64,000 nt of DNA from positions 5,952,001-6,016,000 of the forward strand of contig NZ_CP023695.1 in the NCBI RefSeq assembly GCF_008704395.1, in the 5' to 3' direction. Positions 17,325 through 26,207 of this stretch are shown one piece after another (position 1 is the stretch's first letter; every line of letters begins with the position of its first letter). The notes under the pieces were generated by a model, which saw only the letters and a program-made list of their open reading frames with translations, ran no database searches and was not told where the DNA came from. The DNA comes from Streptomyces alboniger (GTDB taxonomy: Bacteria > Actinomycetota > Actinomycetes > Streptomycetales > Streptomycetaceae). A program made the position numbers and the translations under genes.

Positions 17325-19343
17325 TTGAACGCCACCCCCGCATCCGAAGGCCGCCCCGACCCCCACGCCCCAGGCGCGTGCGGCACGCAATCCTCACCGG
17401 TGGCGGAGTCCGGTACGGTCCCCCGGCAGAAGGGTGGCGGCCAAGAGGCCGAGCACCTGCGCGGCGCGTCCACGGACCTCCTGGAGCACCCCGACCCGCA
17501 CATCGCCGCGCAGGCGGCGGCCGTAGAGAACCTCCTGCGCTGCTGGGCCAGGGAGAACGACCTCCCGGCACCGGACCACGGCCCCCTGCGCATCCCCCTC
17601 GACGCGAGCGGCACGGCCCTGCTCGTCCCCGTCCACTACTGGTCGGCCACCGGCTGGCACCGCTTCGGCCTGCCCTACCTGGAGGACGGCCCGACGAGCG
17701 CCCCACCCGTCGACGCGGTCACCGTCGCCGCGCTCCTCCGCCGCGAAACGGCCCGGCGCGACGCGGAGCCGAGGGCCGACGACTCGGAAGCGGGGGTCGG
17801 GCCGGGAGCCGGACCCGAGCCGGAAGCGGGGGCCGAGCCATGGGAGGCGACCGCCCCGGAGGGGGCGACGCCCTCGGCCGGGTCCGTGGACGGCGCGGAC
17901 CTGCTCGGCCGGGTCGCCGACTCGGTCCGCCGGACCGCCACGTTCATCGCCGACCGGCGCGAGCGCCCCGACGACGAGCCCGACCTCTTCCTCGCCGCCG
18001 AACAGTCCCTGCTTCTCGGGCACCCCCTGCATCCGACCCCCAAGAGCCGCGAGGGCCTGTCCGACGCCGAGGCCCGCCTCTACTCACCGGAGTTGCGCGG
18101 CAGCCTCGCGCTGCACTGGCTGGCCGTCGACCGCTCCGTGCTCGCCTTTGACTCGGCGTGGACCGAGCGAGGTCGCGCTGTCCCGGCGGACCAGCTCACC
18201 GCCCGCTTGGCGGGAGCGGAACTGCCGCTGCCGGACGGGCGCGTCGCCCTCCCGGCCCACCCGTGGCAGATCCGCGAGCTGCGGCACCGCCCCGAGGCGG
18301 CCGAACTCCTCGACGCGGGACTCCTCCAGGACCTCGGCCCGCACGGCACCCCCTGGCACCCCACCTCCTCCGTACGCACCCTCTACCGCACCGGCGCGGC
18401 CGCCATGCTCAAGCTCTCCCTCGGCCTGCGCATCACCAACTCCCGCCGGGAGAACCTCCGTAAGGAACTCCACCGTGGCGTCGAGGTGCACCGCCTGCTG
18501 CGCAGCGGCCTCGCCGAGCGGTGGCAGTCGGCCCACCCCTGCTTCGACGTGGTCCGCGACCCCGCCTGGCTCGCCGTCAACGACCGTGACGGCGCCCCCG
18601 TGGCCGGGCTCGACGTCATGATCCGGCACAACCCCTTCGGCCCCGGCGACGACGCCACCTGTGTCGCCGGACTCGTCTCGCCCAGGCCGTCGGCGCTTCC
18701 CGGCTGCCAGGAGTGGCGTCTGATGCGCTCCCGGCTCGCTGAAACCGTCACCAGGCTGGCCGGGCGGACGGGGCGCCCCCGAGGGGCCGTCGCCACCGAG
18801 TGGTTCCTGCGCTACCTGGAAACCGTCGTCCGCCCAGTGCTGTGGCTCGATAGCGAGGCGGGCGTCGCCCTGGAGGCACACCAGCAGAACACGATCCTCC
18901 TGCTCGACCCCGACGGCTGGCCCGTGGGCGGCCGCTACCGCGACAACCAGGGCTACTACTTCCGGGAGTCCCGGCGCGCCGAGCTGGACCGACAGCTCCC
19001 CGGCATCGGCCGGCACAGCGACACCTTCGTCTCCGACGAGGTGACCGACGAGCGGTTCGCCTACTACCTCGGCATCAACAACGTCCTGGGCCTGATCGGA
19101 GCCTTCGGCGCCCAACGCCTCGCCGACGAGCGGCTGCTGCTCGCGGCCTTCCGGCGCTTCCTCGGCGACGTCGCCTCCGGACCCGACAGGCTGCGCACCT
19201 CGCTGCCCGCGACGCTGCTCGACTCACCCGTACTGCGGTGCAAGGCCAACCTGCTGACCAGACTGCACGGGCTCGACGAACTGGTCGGCCCGGTCGACAC
19301 CCAATCCGTCTACGTCACCATCGCCAACCCCCTTCATCCCTGA
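17325..19343 (+). CDS. IucA/IucC-family NIS siderophore synthetase 1
   Basis: An NRPS-independent siderophore (NIS) synthetase that joins a carboxylate, typically citrate or a derivative, to an amine or hydroxylamine using ATP. The 672-residue protein shows the family motif GHPLHPTPKSREGL near residue 228 and PAHPWQIREL, and later EAHQQNTILLLDPDGWPVGGRYRD is recognisable in two parts (EAHQQN and RYRDNQGYY). The C-terminus (IANPLHP) is FhuF-like. An acidic Gly/Pro/Glu-rich insertion spans about residues 144-192. It starts with TTG after AAGGAA, 97 bp after the aminotransferase. Likely the first condensing enzyme. Confidence 0.93.
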   Translation: MNATPASEGRPDPHAPGACGTQSSPVAESGTVPRQKGGGQEAEHLRGASTDLLEHPDPHIAAQAAAVENLLRCWARENDLPAPDHGPLRIPLDASGTALLVPVHYWSATGWHRFGLPYLEDGPTSAPPVDAVTVAALLRRETARRDAEPRADDSEAGVGPGAGPEPEAGAEPWEATAPEGATPSAGSVDGADLLGRVADSVRRTATFIADRRERPDDEPDLFLAAEQSLLLGHPLHPTPKSREGLSDAEARLYSPELRGSLALHWLAVDRSVLAFDSAWTERGRAVPADQLTARLAGAELPLPDGRVALPAHPWQIRELRHRPEAAELLDAGLLQDLGPHGTPWHPTSSVRTLYRTGAAAMLKLSLGLRITNSRRENLRKELHRGVEVHRLLRSGLAERWQSAHPCFDVVRDPAWLAVNDRDGAPVAGLDVMIRHNPFGPGDDATCVAGLVSPRPSALPGCQEWRLMRSRLAETVTRLAGRTGRPRGAVATEWFLRYLETVVRPVLWLDSEAGVALEAHQQNTILLLDPDGWPVGGRYRDNQGYYFRESRRAELDRQLPGIGRHSDTFVSDEVTDERFAYYLGINNVLGLIGAFGAQRLADERLLLAAFRRFLGDVASGPDRLRTSLPATLLDSPVLRCKANLLTRLHGLDELVGPVDTQSVYVTIANPLHP

Positions 19344-19380
19344 GGAACATGCCCCACCTCTTCTGAACAGGAGCGACCCC

Positions 19381-20151
19381 GTGCCTCCCACCGATGCGAG
19401 CACCGACGCCGGGAGCGAACCCGCGGCCTCCGGAGCCGACGGCGCAGACACCCTCGATCTGCGCCTGCCCGACGAGCTGTTCGCCCTGCTCGCCGAGCGC
19501 GAAGAGCGCGTGCCGTCGGCAGCTCACATCGGCCACGGGGAGCGCCCACCGGACCAGGCCACGAGCGCCGTCACGGCGGACGACCTCCTCGGCGGCGTCG
19601 GAGAGTGGGGGCCGACCACCACCGCCGCCGGGGTCTTCCAGCTCGTACCCGTCCGCCTCGAACGCGACCTCCCGCTGATCAGCCGATGGATGAACGACCC
19701 CGCCGTGGCCGCCTTCTGGGAACTCGCGGGACCCGAAGCCGTCACGGAGGCCCACCTGCGTCCCCAGCTCGACGGAGACGGACGCAGCGTGCCCTGCCTG
19801 GGCGTGCTGGAGGGCATGCCGATGAGCTACTGGGAGATCTACCGGGCCGACCTCGACCCACTGGCCCGTCACTACCCCTCGCGCCCGCACGACACCGGAA
19901 TCCACCTCCTCATCGGCGGTGTCGTCAACCGCGGCAGGGGCCTCGGCACCTCGCTGCTCCGGGCCGTCGCCGATCTCGTACTCGACCACCGCCCCGCGTG
20001 CGCACGCGTCCTCGCAGAACCCGACCTGCGCAACACCCCCTCCGTCTCCGCATTCCTGAGCGCCGGCTTCCGCTTCTCCGCCGAAGTGGACCTGCCCGGC
20101 AAAAGGGCGGCGCTCATGGTCCGTGACCGGGCCCTGCGCGCAGTGCTCTGA
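19381..20151 (+). CDS. IucB/RhbD-like GNAT acyltransferase of the siderophore operon
   Basis: A 256-residue GNAT-fold acyltransferase of the siderophore AlcB/IucB/RhbD type, which acylates a hydroxylamine to give the hydroxamate. The core runs from residue about 80 (FQLVPVRLERDLPLISRWMN) through YWEIYRADLDPLARHY, a family hallmark, and GIHLLIGGVVNRGRGLGTSL to SAGFRFSAEVDLPGKRAAL. The first 75 residues are acidic and poorly conserved. GTG start with ribosome-binding site AGGAG, 38 bp after the first synthetase. Because no N-monooxygenase lies in the operon, its true acceptor is open: it could use an amine, or a hydroxylamine made elsewhere. Confidence 0.9.
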   Translation: MPPTDASTDAGSEPAASGADGADTLDLRLPDELFALLAEREERVPSAAHIGHGERPPDQATSAVTADDLLGGVGEWGPTTTAAGVFQLVPVRLERDLPLISRWMNDPAVAAFWELAGPEAVTEAHLRPQLDGDGRSVPCLGVLEGMPMSYWEIYRADLDPLARHYPSRPHDTGIHLLIGGVVNRGRGLGTSLLRAVADLVLDHRPACARVLAEPDLRNTPSVSAFLSAGFRFSAEVDLPGKRAALMVRDRALRAVL

Positions 20152-20219
20152 CCCGATCACTCTCCGTCACTCATGGAACGTCGCTCGCCCCGATCCGGTT
20201 CCCTCCCTGAGGAGTCCCC

Positions 20220-22127
20220 GTGCCGAATCCATCCGCAAGCCCGAGCTGCCACCCCTCCACCGCGCTCTACGACCCGCCCGAACTGACTCAGGACCGATGG
20301 CGCGAGGCCGGACGCCGTCTGCTCGCCAAGATGGTCGGCGAATTCGCGTACGAGGAGATCATCCTGCCCGTACCGGTCATAGGGGGCGAGACCGGCTCGT
20401 ACCGGCTCACCCTCGAATCGCCCGAGACCGACGGGACCACCGCATCGGCCGAGCGGCCCGCATCGGCGGCGCCCTCCGCACGCGCCGGTGACGAAAGCGG
20501 CCCCTGTCTCACCTTTCGCGCCCACCGCGGCTCGTACGGAGGCTGGCACGTGGACCCCGCCAGCCTCGCCCTGGCCCAGGGCGGCTCGACCGCCCTCCCC
20601 TTCAGCGACCCGATCCGATTCCTCGCGCTCGCCCGCCGGACCCTGGGGCTCGACGGCGCCACCCTCGGCCACCTGATCCGCGAACTCACCGTCACGCTCT
20701 GCGCCGATACCCGGATCGACCACAGCGCGCTCGCCGCGACGCAGCTCGCCGACCTCGGTTACGCGGAACTGGAGGGGCACCAGATCGGTCACCCCTGGCT
20801 CGTCCTCAACAAGGGGCGCATCGGTTTCTCCGCGAGCGACACCGACCGCTGGGCGCCCGAGGCCCGCCGTTCCACCACGCTCCCGTGGATCGCCGTCCAC
20901 ACCGACCTCGCGGTCTACCGAGGTATCACCGGACTGCACACCGCCCAGCGGCTCTACGCCCGCGAGCTGACCACCGCCACCCAGGAGTCCTTCGCGGGCT
21001 TACTCCGCGCGCGCGGGCTCGACCCCCAGGAGTACCTCTACCTCCCGGTCCACCCCTGGCAGTGGGACGAGATCGTGCTGCCGCTCTTCGCTCCGTCCGT
21101 CGCAGCGAACGCCATCGTCCCGCTCGGCAGCGACGGCGACCTGCGCCTTCCCCAGCAGTCCATCCGTACGTTCCTCAATGTGTCCCGCCCCGACCGGCAC
21201 ACCGTGAAGCTGCCGCTGTCGGTCCTCAACACACTGGTGTGGCGGGGCCTCCCGACAGAGCGCACGGTCGCGGCGCCGGCCGTTACGGCCTGGATGCACG
21301 CGCTGCGCGACTCCGACCCCTTCCTGCGCGACGAGTGCGGGGTCATCCTGCTCGGCGAGGTGGCATCGGTGGCCGTCGAACACCCGGTCTACGACGGGCT
21401 GCCCGAAGTCCCGTACCAGTACAGGGAACTGCTCGGCGCCATCTGGCGCGAGCCGATCACCCGCCACCTGGCTCCCGACGAACGTGCACGCACCCTGGCC
21501 GCACTGCTGCACGTCGACCCGGACGGCAAGGCCTTCGTCGCGGAACTCGTCGAACGCTCGGGACTGACCCCCTCCGTCTGGCTGCGCAGGCTCTTCGCCG
21601 CCCTGCTGCCCCCGCTGCTGCACTTCCTCTACCGCTACGGAACGGTGTTCTCCCCCCACGGGGAGAACGCCATCGTCGTCTTCGACGACAAGGACGTGCC
21701 GGTCCGGCTCGCGGTGAAGGACTTCGTGGACGACGTGAACGTCAGTGCCACGCCGCTTCCCGAGCACGACTCCATGCCGGACGACGTGCGCGACGTCCTG
21801 CTCACCGAGCCTCCCGGATTCCTCACCCAGTTCATCCACTCCGGGCTCTTCGTAGGGGTCTTCCGCTATCTGGCGCCGCTGTGCGAGGAGCAACTGGGCG
21901 TTCCGGAGGCCGATTTCTGGTCCGCCGTACGCGCCGAGATCCTCCGACACCAGGCACGCGCTCCGGAGCTGAAGGAGCGGTACGAGATGTTCGACCTGCT
22001 CACACCACGTATCGAGCGGCTGTGCCTCAACCGCAATCGCCTCCTCCTCGATGGGTACCGCGACCGCCCCCAGCGCCCCCACGCCGCTGTGCACGGGACC
22101 GTGCCCAACCCTCTCCATCAGCCTTGA
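20220..22127 (+). CDS. IucA/IucC-family NIS siderophore synthetase 2
   Basis: A second NIS synthetase of 635 residues, different from the first and probably performing the second amide bond. Visible motifs include LEGHQIGHPWLVLNKGRIGF (the nucleotide-loop region), LPVHPWQWDEIVLPLF, LPQQSIRTFLNVSRPDRHTVKLPLS in two stretches, SPHGENAIVVFDD and a conserved C-terminal NRNRLLLDGYRDRPQ. The N-terminus has a short Ala/Ser/Thr-rich insert around residues 70-95. GTG start after GAGGAG, 68 bp from the acyltransferase. With two synthetases and one acyltransferase the product should be a bis-amide of a citrate-like core. Confidence 0.93.
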   Translation: MPNPSASPSCHPSTALYDPPELTQDRWREAGRRLLAKMVGEFAYEEIILPVPVIGGETGSYRLTLESPETDGTTASAERPASAAPSARAGDESGPCLTFRAHRGSYGGWHVDPASLALAQGGSTALPFSDPIRFLALARRTLGLDGATLGHLIRELTVTLCADTRIDHSALAATQLADLGYAELEGHQIGHPWLVLNKGRIGFSASDTDRWAPEARRSTTLPWIAVHTDLAVYRGITGLHTAQRLYARELTTATQESFAGLLRARGLDPQEYLYLPVHPWQWDEIVLPLFAPSVAANAIVPLGSDGDLRLPQQSIRTFLNVSRPDRHTVKLPLSVLNTLVWRGLPTERTVAAPAVTAWMHALRDSDPFLRDECGVILLGEVASVAVEHPVYDGLPEVPYQYRELLGAIWREPITRHLAPDERARTLAALLHVDPDGKAFVAELVERSGLTPSVWLRRLFAALLPPLLHFLYRYGTVFSPHGENAIVVFDDKDVPVRLAVKDFVDDVNVSATPLPEHDSMPDDVRDVLLTEPPGFLTQFIHSGLFVGVFRYLAPLCEEQLGVPEADFWSAVRAEILRHQARAPELKERYEMFDLLTPRIERLCLNRNRLLLDGYRDRPQRPHAAVHGTVPNPLHQP

Positions 22128-22167
22128 TCGGGGGAATGTCAGTGGGGCACCGTAGGGTGGTCGCGCT

Positions 22168-24138
22168 ATGACGAAGCCCTCCCTCCCCGAGCTCCTGCAC
22201 GCCGCCGTCACCGCTGTCGGCGGCACGGAGCGCCCTGGCCAGGTGTCCATGGCCGAGACCGTCGCCGAGGCGATCGACGACGGCTCCCACCTGCTCGTCC
22301 AGGCCGGCACCGGCACGGGCAAATCCCTCGGCTACCTCGTGCCGGCCCTGGCGCACGGGGAGCGCGTGGTGGTCGCCACCGCCACGCTCGCCCTCCAGCG
22401 CCAGCTCGTGGAGCGGGACCTGCCGCGCACCGTGGAGGCCCTCCATCCGCTGATGCGCCGCCGCCCCCAGTTCGCGATGCTCAAGGGCCGTTCGAACTAC
22501 CTGTGCCTGCATCGGCTCCATGAAGGCGTGCCCCAGGAAGAGGAGGAGGGCCTCTTCGATCAGTTCGAGGCGGCCGCGCCCACCAGCAAGCTGGGGCAGG
22601 ACCTCCTGAGGATGCGGGACTGGGCGGACGAGACCGAGACGGGCGACCGCGACGATCTCACCCCCGGGGTCTCCGACCGTGCCTGGTCCCAGGTCTCCGT
22701 CTCCTCCAGGGAGTGCCTCGGCGCCTCGAAGTGCGCCTATGGGGCGGAGTGCTTCGCCGAGGCGGCCCGCGAGCGCGCCAAGCTCGCCGACGTCGTCGTC
22801 ACGAACCACGCGCTGCTGGCCATCGACGCCATCGAGGGCGCCCCCGTCCTTCCCCAGCACGAGGTGCTGATCGTGGACGAAGCCCATGAGCTGGTGTCCC
22901 GCGTCACGGGCGTGGCCACGGGAGAGCTGACCCCCGGGCAGGTCAACCGCGCGGTGCGCCGCGCGGCCAAGCTTGTGAACGAAAAGGCGGCGGACCAGCT
23001 CCAGACCGCTTCCGAGGGCTTCGAGCGGTTGATGGAGCTGGCCCTGCCGGGCCGCCTGGAGGAGATCCCCGAAGACCTCGGGTACGCGCTGATGGCCCTG
23101 CGTGACGCCGCGCGCTCGGTCATCACCGCGCTCGGCTCCACCCGGGACAAGTCGGTCCAGGACGAGGACGCGGTCCGCAAGCAGGCGCTCGCCTCCGTGG
23201 AGTCGATCCACGACGTGGCGGAGCGCATCACCAACGGCTCCGAATGGGACGTCGTCTGGTACGAGCGGCACGACCGCTTCGGGGCCTCCCTGCGCGTGGC
23301 GCCGATGTCCGTGTCGGGCCTCCTCCGGGAGAAGCTCTTCGCCGACCGCTCGGTCATCCTCACCTCCGCCACGCTCAAGCTCGGCGGCGACTTCAACGGC
23401 GTCGGGGCATCGCTCGGCCTGGCCCCCGAGGGCACCGAGTCCGAGGACGCACCGCAGTGGAAGGGCCTCGATGTCGGCTCCCCGTTCGACTACGGAAAAC
23501 AGGGCATCCTGTACGTCGCCAAGCACCTGGCCCGGCCCGGGCGCGAGGGCACGCGCAGCGACATGCTCGATGAGCTGGCCGAGCTGATCGAGGCGGCAGG
23601 CGGGCGCACCCTCGGCCTGTTCTCCTCCATGCGTGCCGCTCAGAGCGCCGCCGAGGAGCTGCGGGGCCGCCTGGACATGCCGATCCTCCTTCAGGGCGAG
23701 GAGACCCTGGGCGAGCTGATCAAGGGCTTCGCGGCCGACGCGCGGACCTGCCTCTTCGGGACGCTCTCGCTCTGGCAGGGCGTGGATGTGCCCGGCCCCA
23801 GCTGCCAGCTGGTGATCATAGACAAGATCCCGTTCCCGCGTCCTGACGACCCGCTGATGAGCGCCCGCCAGAAGGCGGTCGACGAGGCCGGCGGCAATGG
23901 GTTCATGGCGGTCGCGGCCACGCATGCGGCTCTTCTGATGGCGCAGGGCGCGGGTCGTCTCGTACGAGCGTCCGGGGACCGCGGCGTCGTGGCGGTCCTG
24001 GACCCCAGGCTGGCCACCGCGCGCTATGGAAGCTATCTGCGGGCTTCGCTGCCCGACTTCTGGTACACGACGGACCGTAATCAGGTGCGCCGCTCCCTGT
24101 CCGCGATCGACGCGGCGGCGAAGACGGCCGAGGCGTAG
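22168..24138 (+). CDS. dinG: DinG/XPD-like ATP-dependent DNA helicase with Fe-S cluster
   Basis: A superfamily 2 helicase of the DinG/YoaA/XPD type that unwinds DNA 5' to 3' and is linked to DNA repair. The 656-residue protein has Walker A QAGTGTGKSLGYL, a DEAH box (VDEAHEL), and the C-terminal motifs TLSLWQGVDVPG and MAQGAGRLVRASGDRGVV. Four cysteines that could hold a 4Fe-4S cluster occur in NYLCLHR, SRECLGASKC and GAECF. The ATG is 40 bp after the siderophore operon. It is convergent with lexA, separated by a perfect hairpin. A role in damage response fits the neighbour but no LexA box was seen at its start. Confidence 0.93.
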   Translation: MTKPSLPELLHAAVTAVGGTERPGQVSMAETVAEAIDDGSHLLVQAGTGTGKSLGYLVPALAHGERVVVATATLALQRQLVERDLPRTVEALHPLMRRRPQFAMLKGRSNYLCLHRLHEGVPQEEEEGLFDQFEAAAPTSKLGQDLLRMRDWADETETGDRDDLTPGVSDRAWSQVSVSSRECLGASKCAYGAECFAEAARERAKLADVVVTNHALLAIDAIEGAPVLPQHEVLIVDEAHELVSRVTGVATGELTPGQVNRAVRRAAKLVNEKAADQLQTASEGFERLMELALPGRLEEIPEDLGYALMALRDAARSVITALGSTRDKSVQDEDAVRKQALASVESIHDVAERITNGSEWDVVWYERHDRFGASLRVAPMSVSGLLREKLFADRSVILTSATLKLGGDFNGVGASLGLAPEGTESEDAPQWKGLDVGSPFDYGKQGILYVAKHLARPGREGTRSDMLDELAELIEAAGGRTLGLFSSMRAAQSAAEELRGRLDMPILLQGEETLGELIKGFAADARTCLFGTLSLWQGVDVPGPSCQLVIIDKIPFPRPDDPLMSARQKAVDEAGGNGFMAVAATHAALLMAQGAGRLVRASGDRGVVAVLDPRLATARYGSYLRASLPDFWYTTDRNQVRRSLSAIDAAAKTAEA

Positions 24139-24190
24139 GAGCCCCGGTGCCGAGGCGGGCTCGGGGCCGGCCCTCGGGGCGGACGCAGCA

Positions 24191-24225
24191 GGGCCCCGGA
24201 ACCGGCGCAGTTGGTTCCGGGGCCC
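24191..24225. terminator. Bidirectional terminator between dinG and lexA
   Basis: GGGCCCCGGAACC at 24191-24203 pairs perfectly with GGTTCCGGGGCCC at 24213-24225 around a 9 nt loop. It lies 52 bp past the helicase stop and 16 bp before the lexA stop. Confidence 0.82.
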
Positions 24226-24241
24226 GGTCAGGGGCGGAGTC

Positions 24242-25027
24242 TCATACCCGCCGCAGCACCGCCACGACCTTGCCGAGGATCGTCGCCTCGTCGCCGGGGA
24301 TCGGCTGGTACGCGGAGTTGTGCGGGAGCAGCCAGACGTGCCCGTCCTCGCGCTTGAAACGCTTGACCGTGGCTTCGCCGTCCAGCATGGCGGCCACGAT
24401 GTCGCCGTTCTCGGCGACGGGCTGGCGGCGCACCGTGACCCAGTCGCCGTCACAGATCGCGGCTTCGATCATGGAGTCACCGACGACCTTCAGTACGAAG
24501 AGCTCGCCGTCGCCCACCAGCTGCCGGGGGAGAGGGAAGACGTCCTCCACCGACTCCTCGGCGAGGATCGGGCCACCGGCCGCGATGCGGCCGACGAGCG
24601 GGACGTACGAAGCGGCCGGCTTGCCGGTGGTGTCGGTGGGCTGGCTGCTCGGCTGGTCCGAGCCGCGCACCTCGTAGGCCCGCGGGCGGTGCGGGTCGCG
24701 GCGGAGGAAGCCCTTGCGCTCCAGAGCCATCAGCTGATGGGCGACCGAGGAGGTGCTGGAGAGGCCCACCGCCTGACCGATCTCCCGCATGGACGGTGGG
24801 TAGCCGCGCCGCTGCACGGAGTCCCGGATGACCTCGATCACCCGGCGTTGCCGGTCGGTGAGTCCTGAGCTGTCGGCGCGGATGCCTGGAGGTCGCCCTG
24901 GCAGGGAGCGCGTGGGCTTGGGCCCCTCCTGGTTCGTGGCTGCGTCATTCATGGCATGCACCGGCTCGAGTCGGCTCTGGGAGCGGTCCTGGGCAGTGAT
25001 GGTGGCGCTGTCTGCGGTGGTGGTCAC
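24242..25027 (-). CDS. lexA: LexA repressor of the SOS response
   Basis: LexA represses DNA-repair genes and cleaves itself when RecA filaments form. From GTG 25027 the protein has 261 residues. The winged-helix DNA-binding domain covers [19 protein letters not shown] to [11 protein letters not shown] (about 57-110). The self-cleavage site is Ala150-Gly151 in GRIAAGGPI, the nucleophile is Ser185 in VVGDSM and the general base is Lys222 in EATVKRF. The disordered N-terminal extension of about 50 residues is usual in actinomycetes. A LexA box lies 69 bp upstream, consistent with autoregulation. It is divergent from nrdR. Confidence 0.97.
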   Translation of the reverse strand: MTTTADSATITAQDRSQSRLEPVHAMNDAATNQEGPKPTRSLPGRPPGIRADSSGLTDRQRRVIEVIRDSVQRRGYPPSMREIGQAVGLSSTSSVAHQLMALERKGFLRRDPHRPRAYEVRGSDQPSSQPTDTTGKPAASYVPLVGRIAAGGPILAEESVEDVFPLPRQLVGDGELFVLKVVGDSMIEAAICDGDWVTVRRQPVAENGDIVAAMLDGEATVKRFKREDGHVWLLPHNSAYQPIPGDEATILGKVVAVLRRV

Positions 25028-25095
25028 GTCGGTCGGCCCCTCTCGAGATGTTCTCTCCCTAGCTAGCCAACGGTAGTTGCTTTCGAAAGGTTGCG

Positions 25096-25111
25096 CCAAA
25101 CACACGTTCGA
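25096..25111. promoter_or_regulatory. LexA box (SOS box) upstream of lexA
   Basis: CCAAACACACGTTCGA matches the actinobacterial SOS consensus TCGAACnnnnGTTCGA at 10 of 12 fixed positions, with the right half perfect. It is 69 bp upstream of the lexA start, so LexA autoregulation is expected. Confidence 0.65.
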
Positions 25112-25364
25112 GTGAAAAATCGAAGATTACCTGACGTGATCAGGGATCCAGGTGTATGGCTGACGCCCGTGCCGAACGGCAATTCGGTTCATTACGGTAC
25201 GCTTCACCGCCGGGGTCGTGAGCCCTTCGGTGGAGCTCCAATACTGCCACCCGGCGCCCCGTCAACCCGGCACCGGCCCCCGCCCCGAGCGGCGTGAGGG
25301 GCGGCTTCGTAGACCTGAGGCGTTCCGGGGCCGTGCGACACGCGTGGGGCGGAAAAGCGACCAA

Positions 25365-25380
25365 ACCCCAGATCTAGTGG
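25365..25380. promoter_or_regulatory. NrdR box 1
   Basis: ACCCCAGATCTAGTGG matches the known NrdR consensus (acaCwAtATaTwGtgt) at its most conserved positions. It pairs with a second copy 31 bp downstream, about three helical turns, the usual arrangement for cooperative NrdR binding. Confidence 0.75.
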
Positions 25381-25395
25381 TTGGATTGCGGCAGC

Positions 25396-25411
25396 AGCCC
25401 AGAAGTTGTGG
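25396..25411. promoter_or_regulatory. NrdR box 2
   Basis: AGCCCAGAAGTTGTGG is identical to box 1 at 12 of 16 positions and lies exactly 31 bp from it. It is 112 bp upstream of the nrdR start. Confidence 0.7.
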
Positions 25412-25522
25412 TCCCTGGTCTTTCAGGGGCTTGGGCATCGCCTATGCTTGGGGCTGCTTCGAGGGCCCCACGGGCCCCGTTGAGGCTTATGAGTCGTGCC
25501 ATGAAGGAGGGTTGGGAGTTCC

Positions 25523-26068
25523 ATGCACTGCCCCTTCTGCAGGCACCCCGACAGCCGCGTAGTCGACAGCCGCACCACTGACGACGGCACGTCGATCCGA
25601 AGGCGCCGCCAGTGCCCTGACTGCTCCCGTCGTTTCACGACCGTGGAGACGTGCTCACTGATGGTGATCAAACGCAGCGGCGTGACCGAGCCCTTCAGTC
25701 GTACGAAGGTCATCAATGGCGTCCGCAAGGCGTGCCAGGGACGGCCGGTCACCGAGGACGCTCTTGCTCTGCTCGGCCAGCGGGTCGAGGAGGCGGTGCG
25801 CGCCACCGGAAGCGCCGAGCTGACCACCCATGACGTCGGGCTGGCCATACTCGGTCCGCTGCAGGAGCTCGACCTCGTCGCCTACCTGCGCTTCGCGTCC
25901 GTGTACCGGGCATTCGACTCGCTCGAGGACTTCGAGGCTGCCATCGGGGAGCTGAGGGAACAGCGGCTCGACGCGGAGCCGCGCGGCGCGGGCGGAGAGC
26001 GCGTCGTGAATGACAGCGGGCCTGGAGGGACTGTCGGAGTCCCGGTGCCCGCCACCGCCGCCGACTGA
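25523..26068 (+). CDS. nrdR: Transcriptional repressor NrdR of ribonucleotide reductase genes
   Basis: NrdR senses ATP/dATP and represses ribonucleotide reductase genes. The 181-residue protein has an N-terminal zinc ribbon (MHCPFC near residue 3 and CPDCSRRF near 31), then an ATP-cone domain ([20 protein letters not shown] through [20 protein letters not shown]). The C-terminal tail after residue 150 is Gly/Pro-rich and variable. A strong ribosome-binding site (AAGGAGGG) lies 11 nt before the ATG. It is followed after 139 bp by nrdJ. The two NrdR boxes upstream mean the operon is autoregulated. Confidence 0.97.
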   Translation: MHCPFCRHPDSRVVDSRTTDDGTSIRRRRQCPDCSRRFTTVETCSLMVIKRSGVTEPFSRTKVINGVRKACQGRPVTEDALALLGQRVEEAVRATGSAELTTHDVGLAILGPLQELDLVAYLRFASVYRAFDSLEDFEAAIGELREQRLDAEPRGAGGERVVNDSGPGGTVGVPVPATAAD

Positions 26069-26207
26069 TCGGCCGATCGGCCGGCCGGCGGCAAACCAGA
26101 CCTGTTGCGGGTCTCCTTCTGTGATGCCCCGCAACGCCAGAAACACATCCGTGTCACGGGAAGATCGTGGCACTTCAGGGCGTTTTAGCCTGAAACAGGG
26201 AGGCGGC

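Larger units (their letters stand above)
25028..25522. promoter_or_regulatory. lexA / nrdR divergent intergenic region
   Basis: A 495-bp region without a convincing gene. It carries the LexA box near lexA and two NrdR boxes nearer nrdR, listed separately. A TATGCT at 25443-25448 could be the -10 of the nrdR-nrdJ promoter. I looked for a cobalamin riboswitch and did not find its conserved B12 box. Confidence 0.55.

Noticed and set aside
25112..25522. Cobalamin riboswitch before nrdR-nrdJ
   Set aside because: A B12-dependent enzyme made this plausible, but no B12-box or typical fold elements were seen. The NrdR boxes explain the control.
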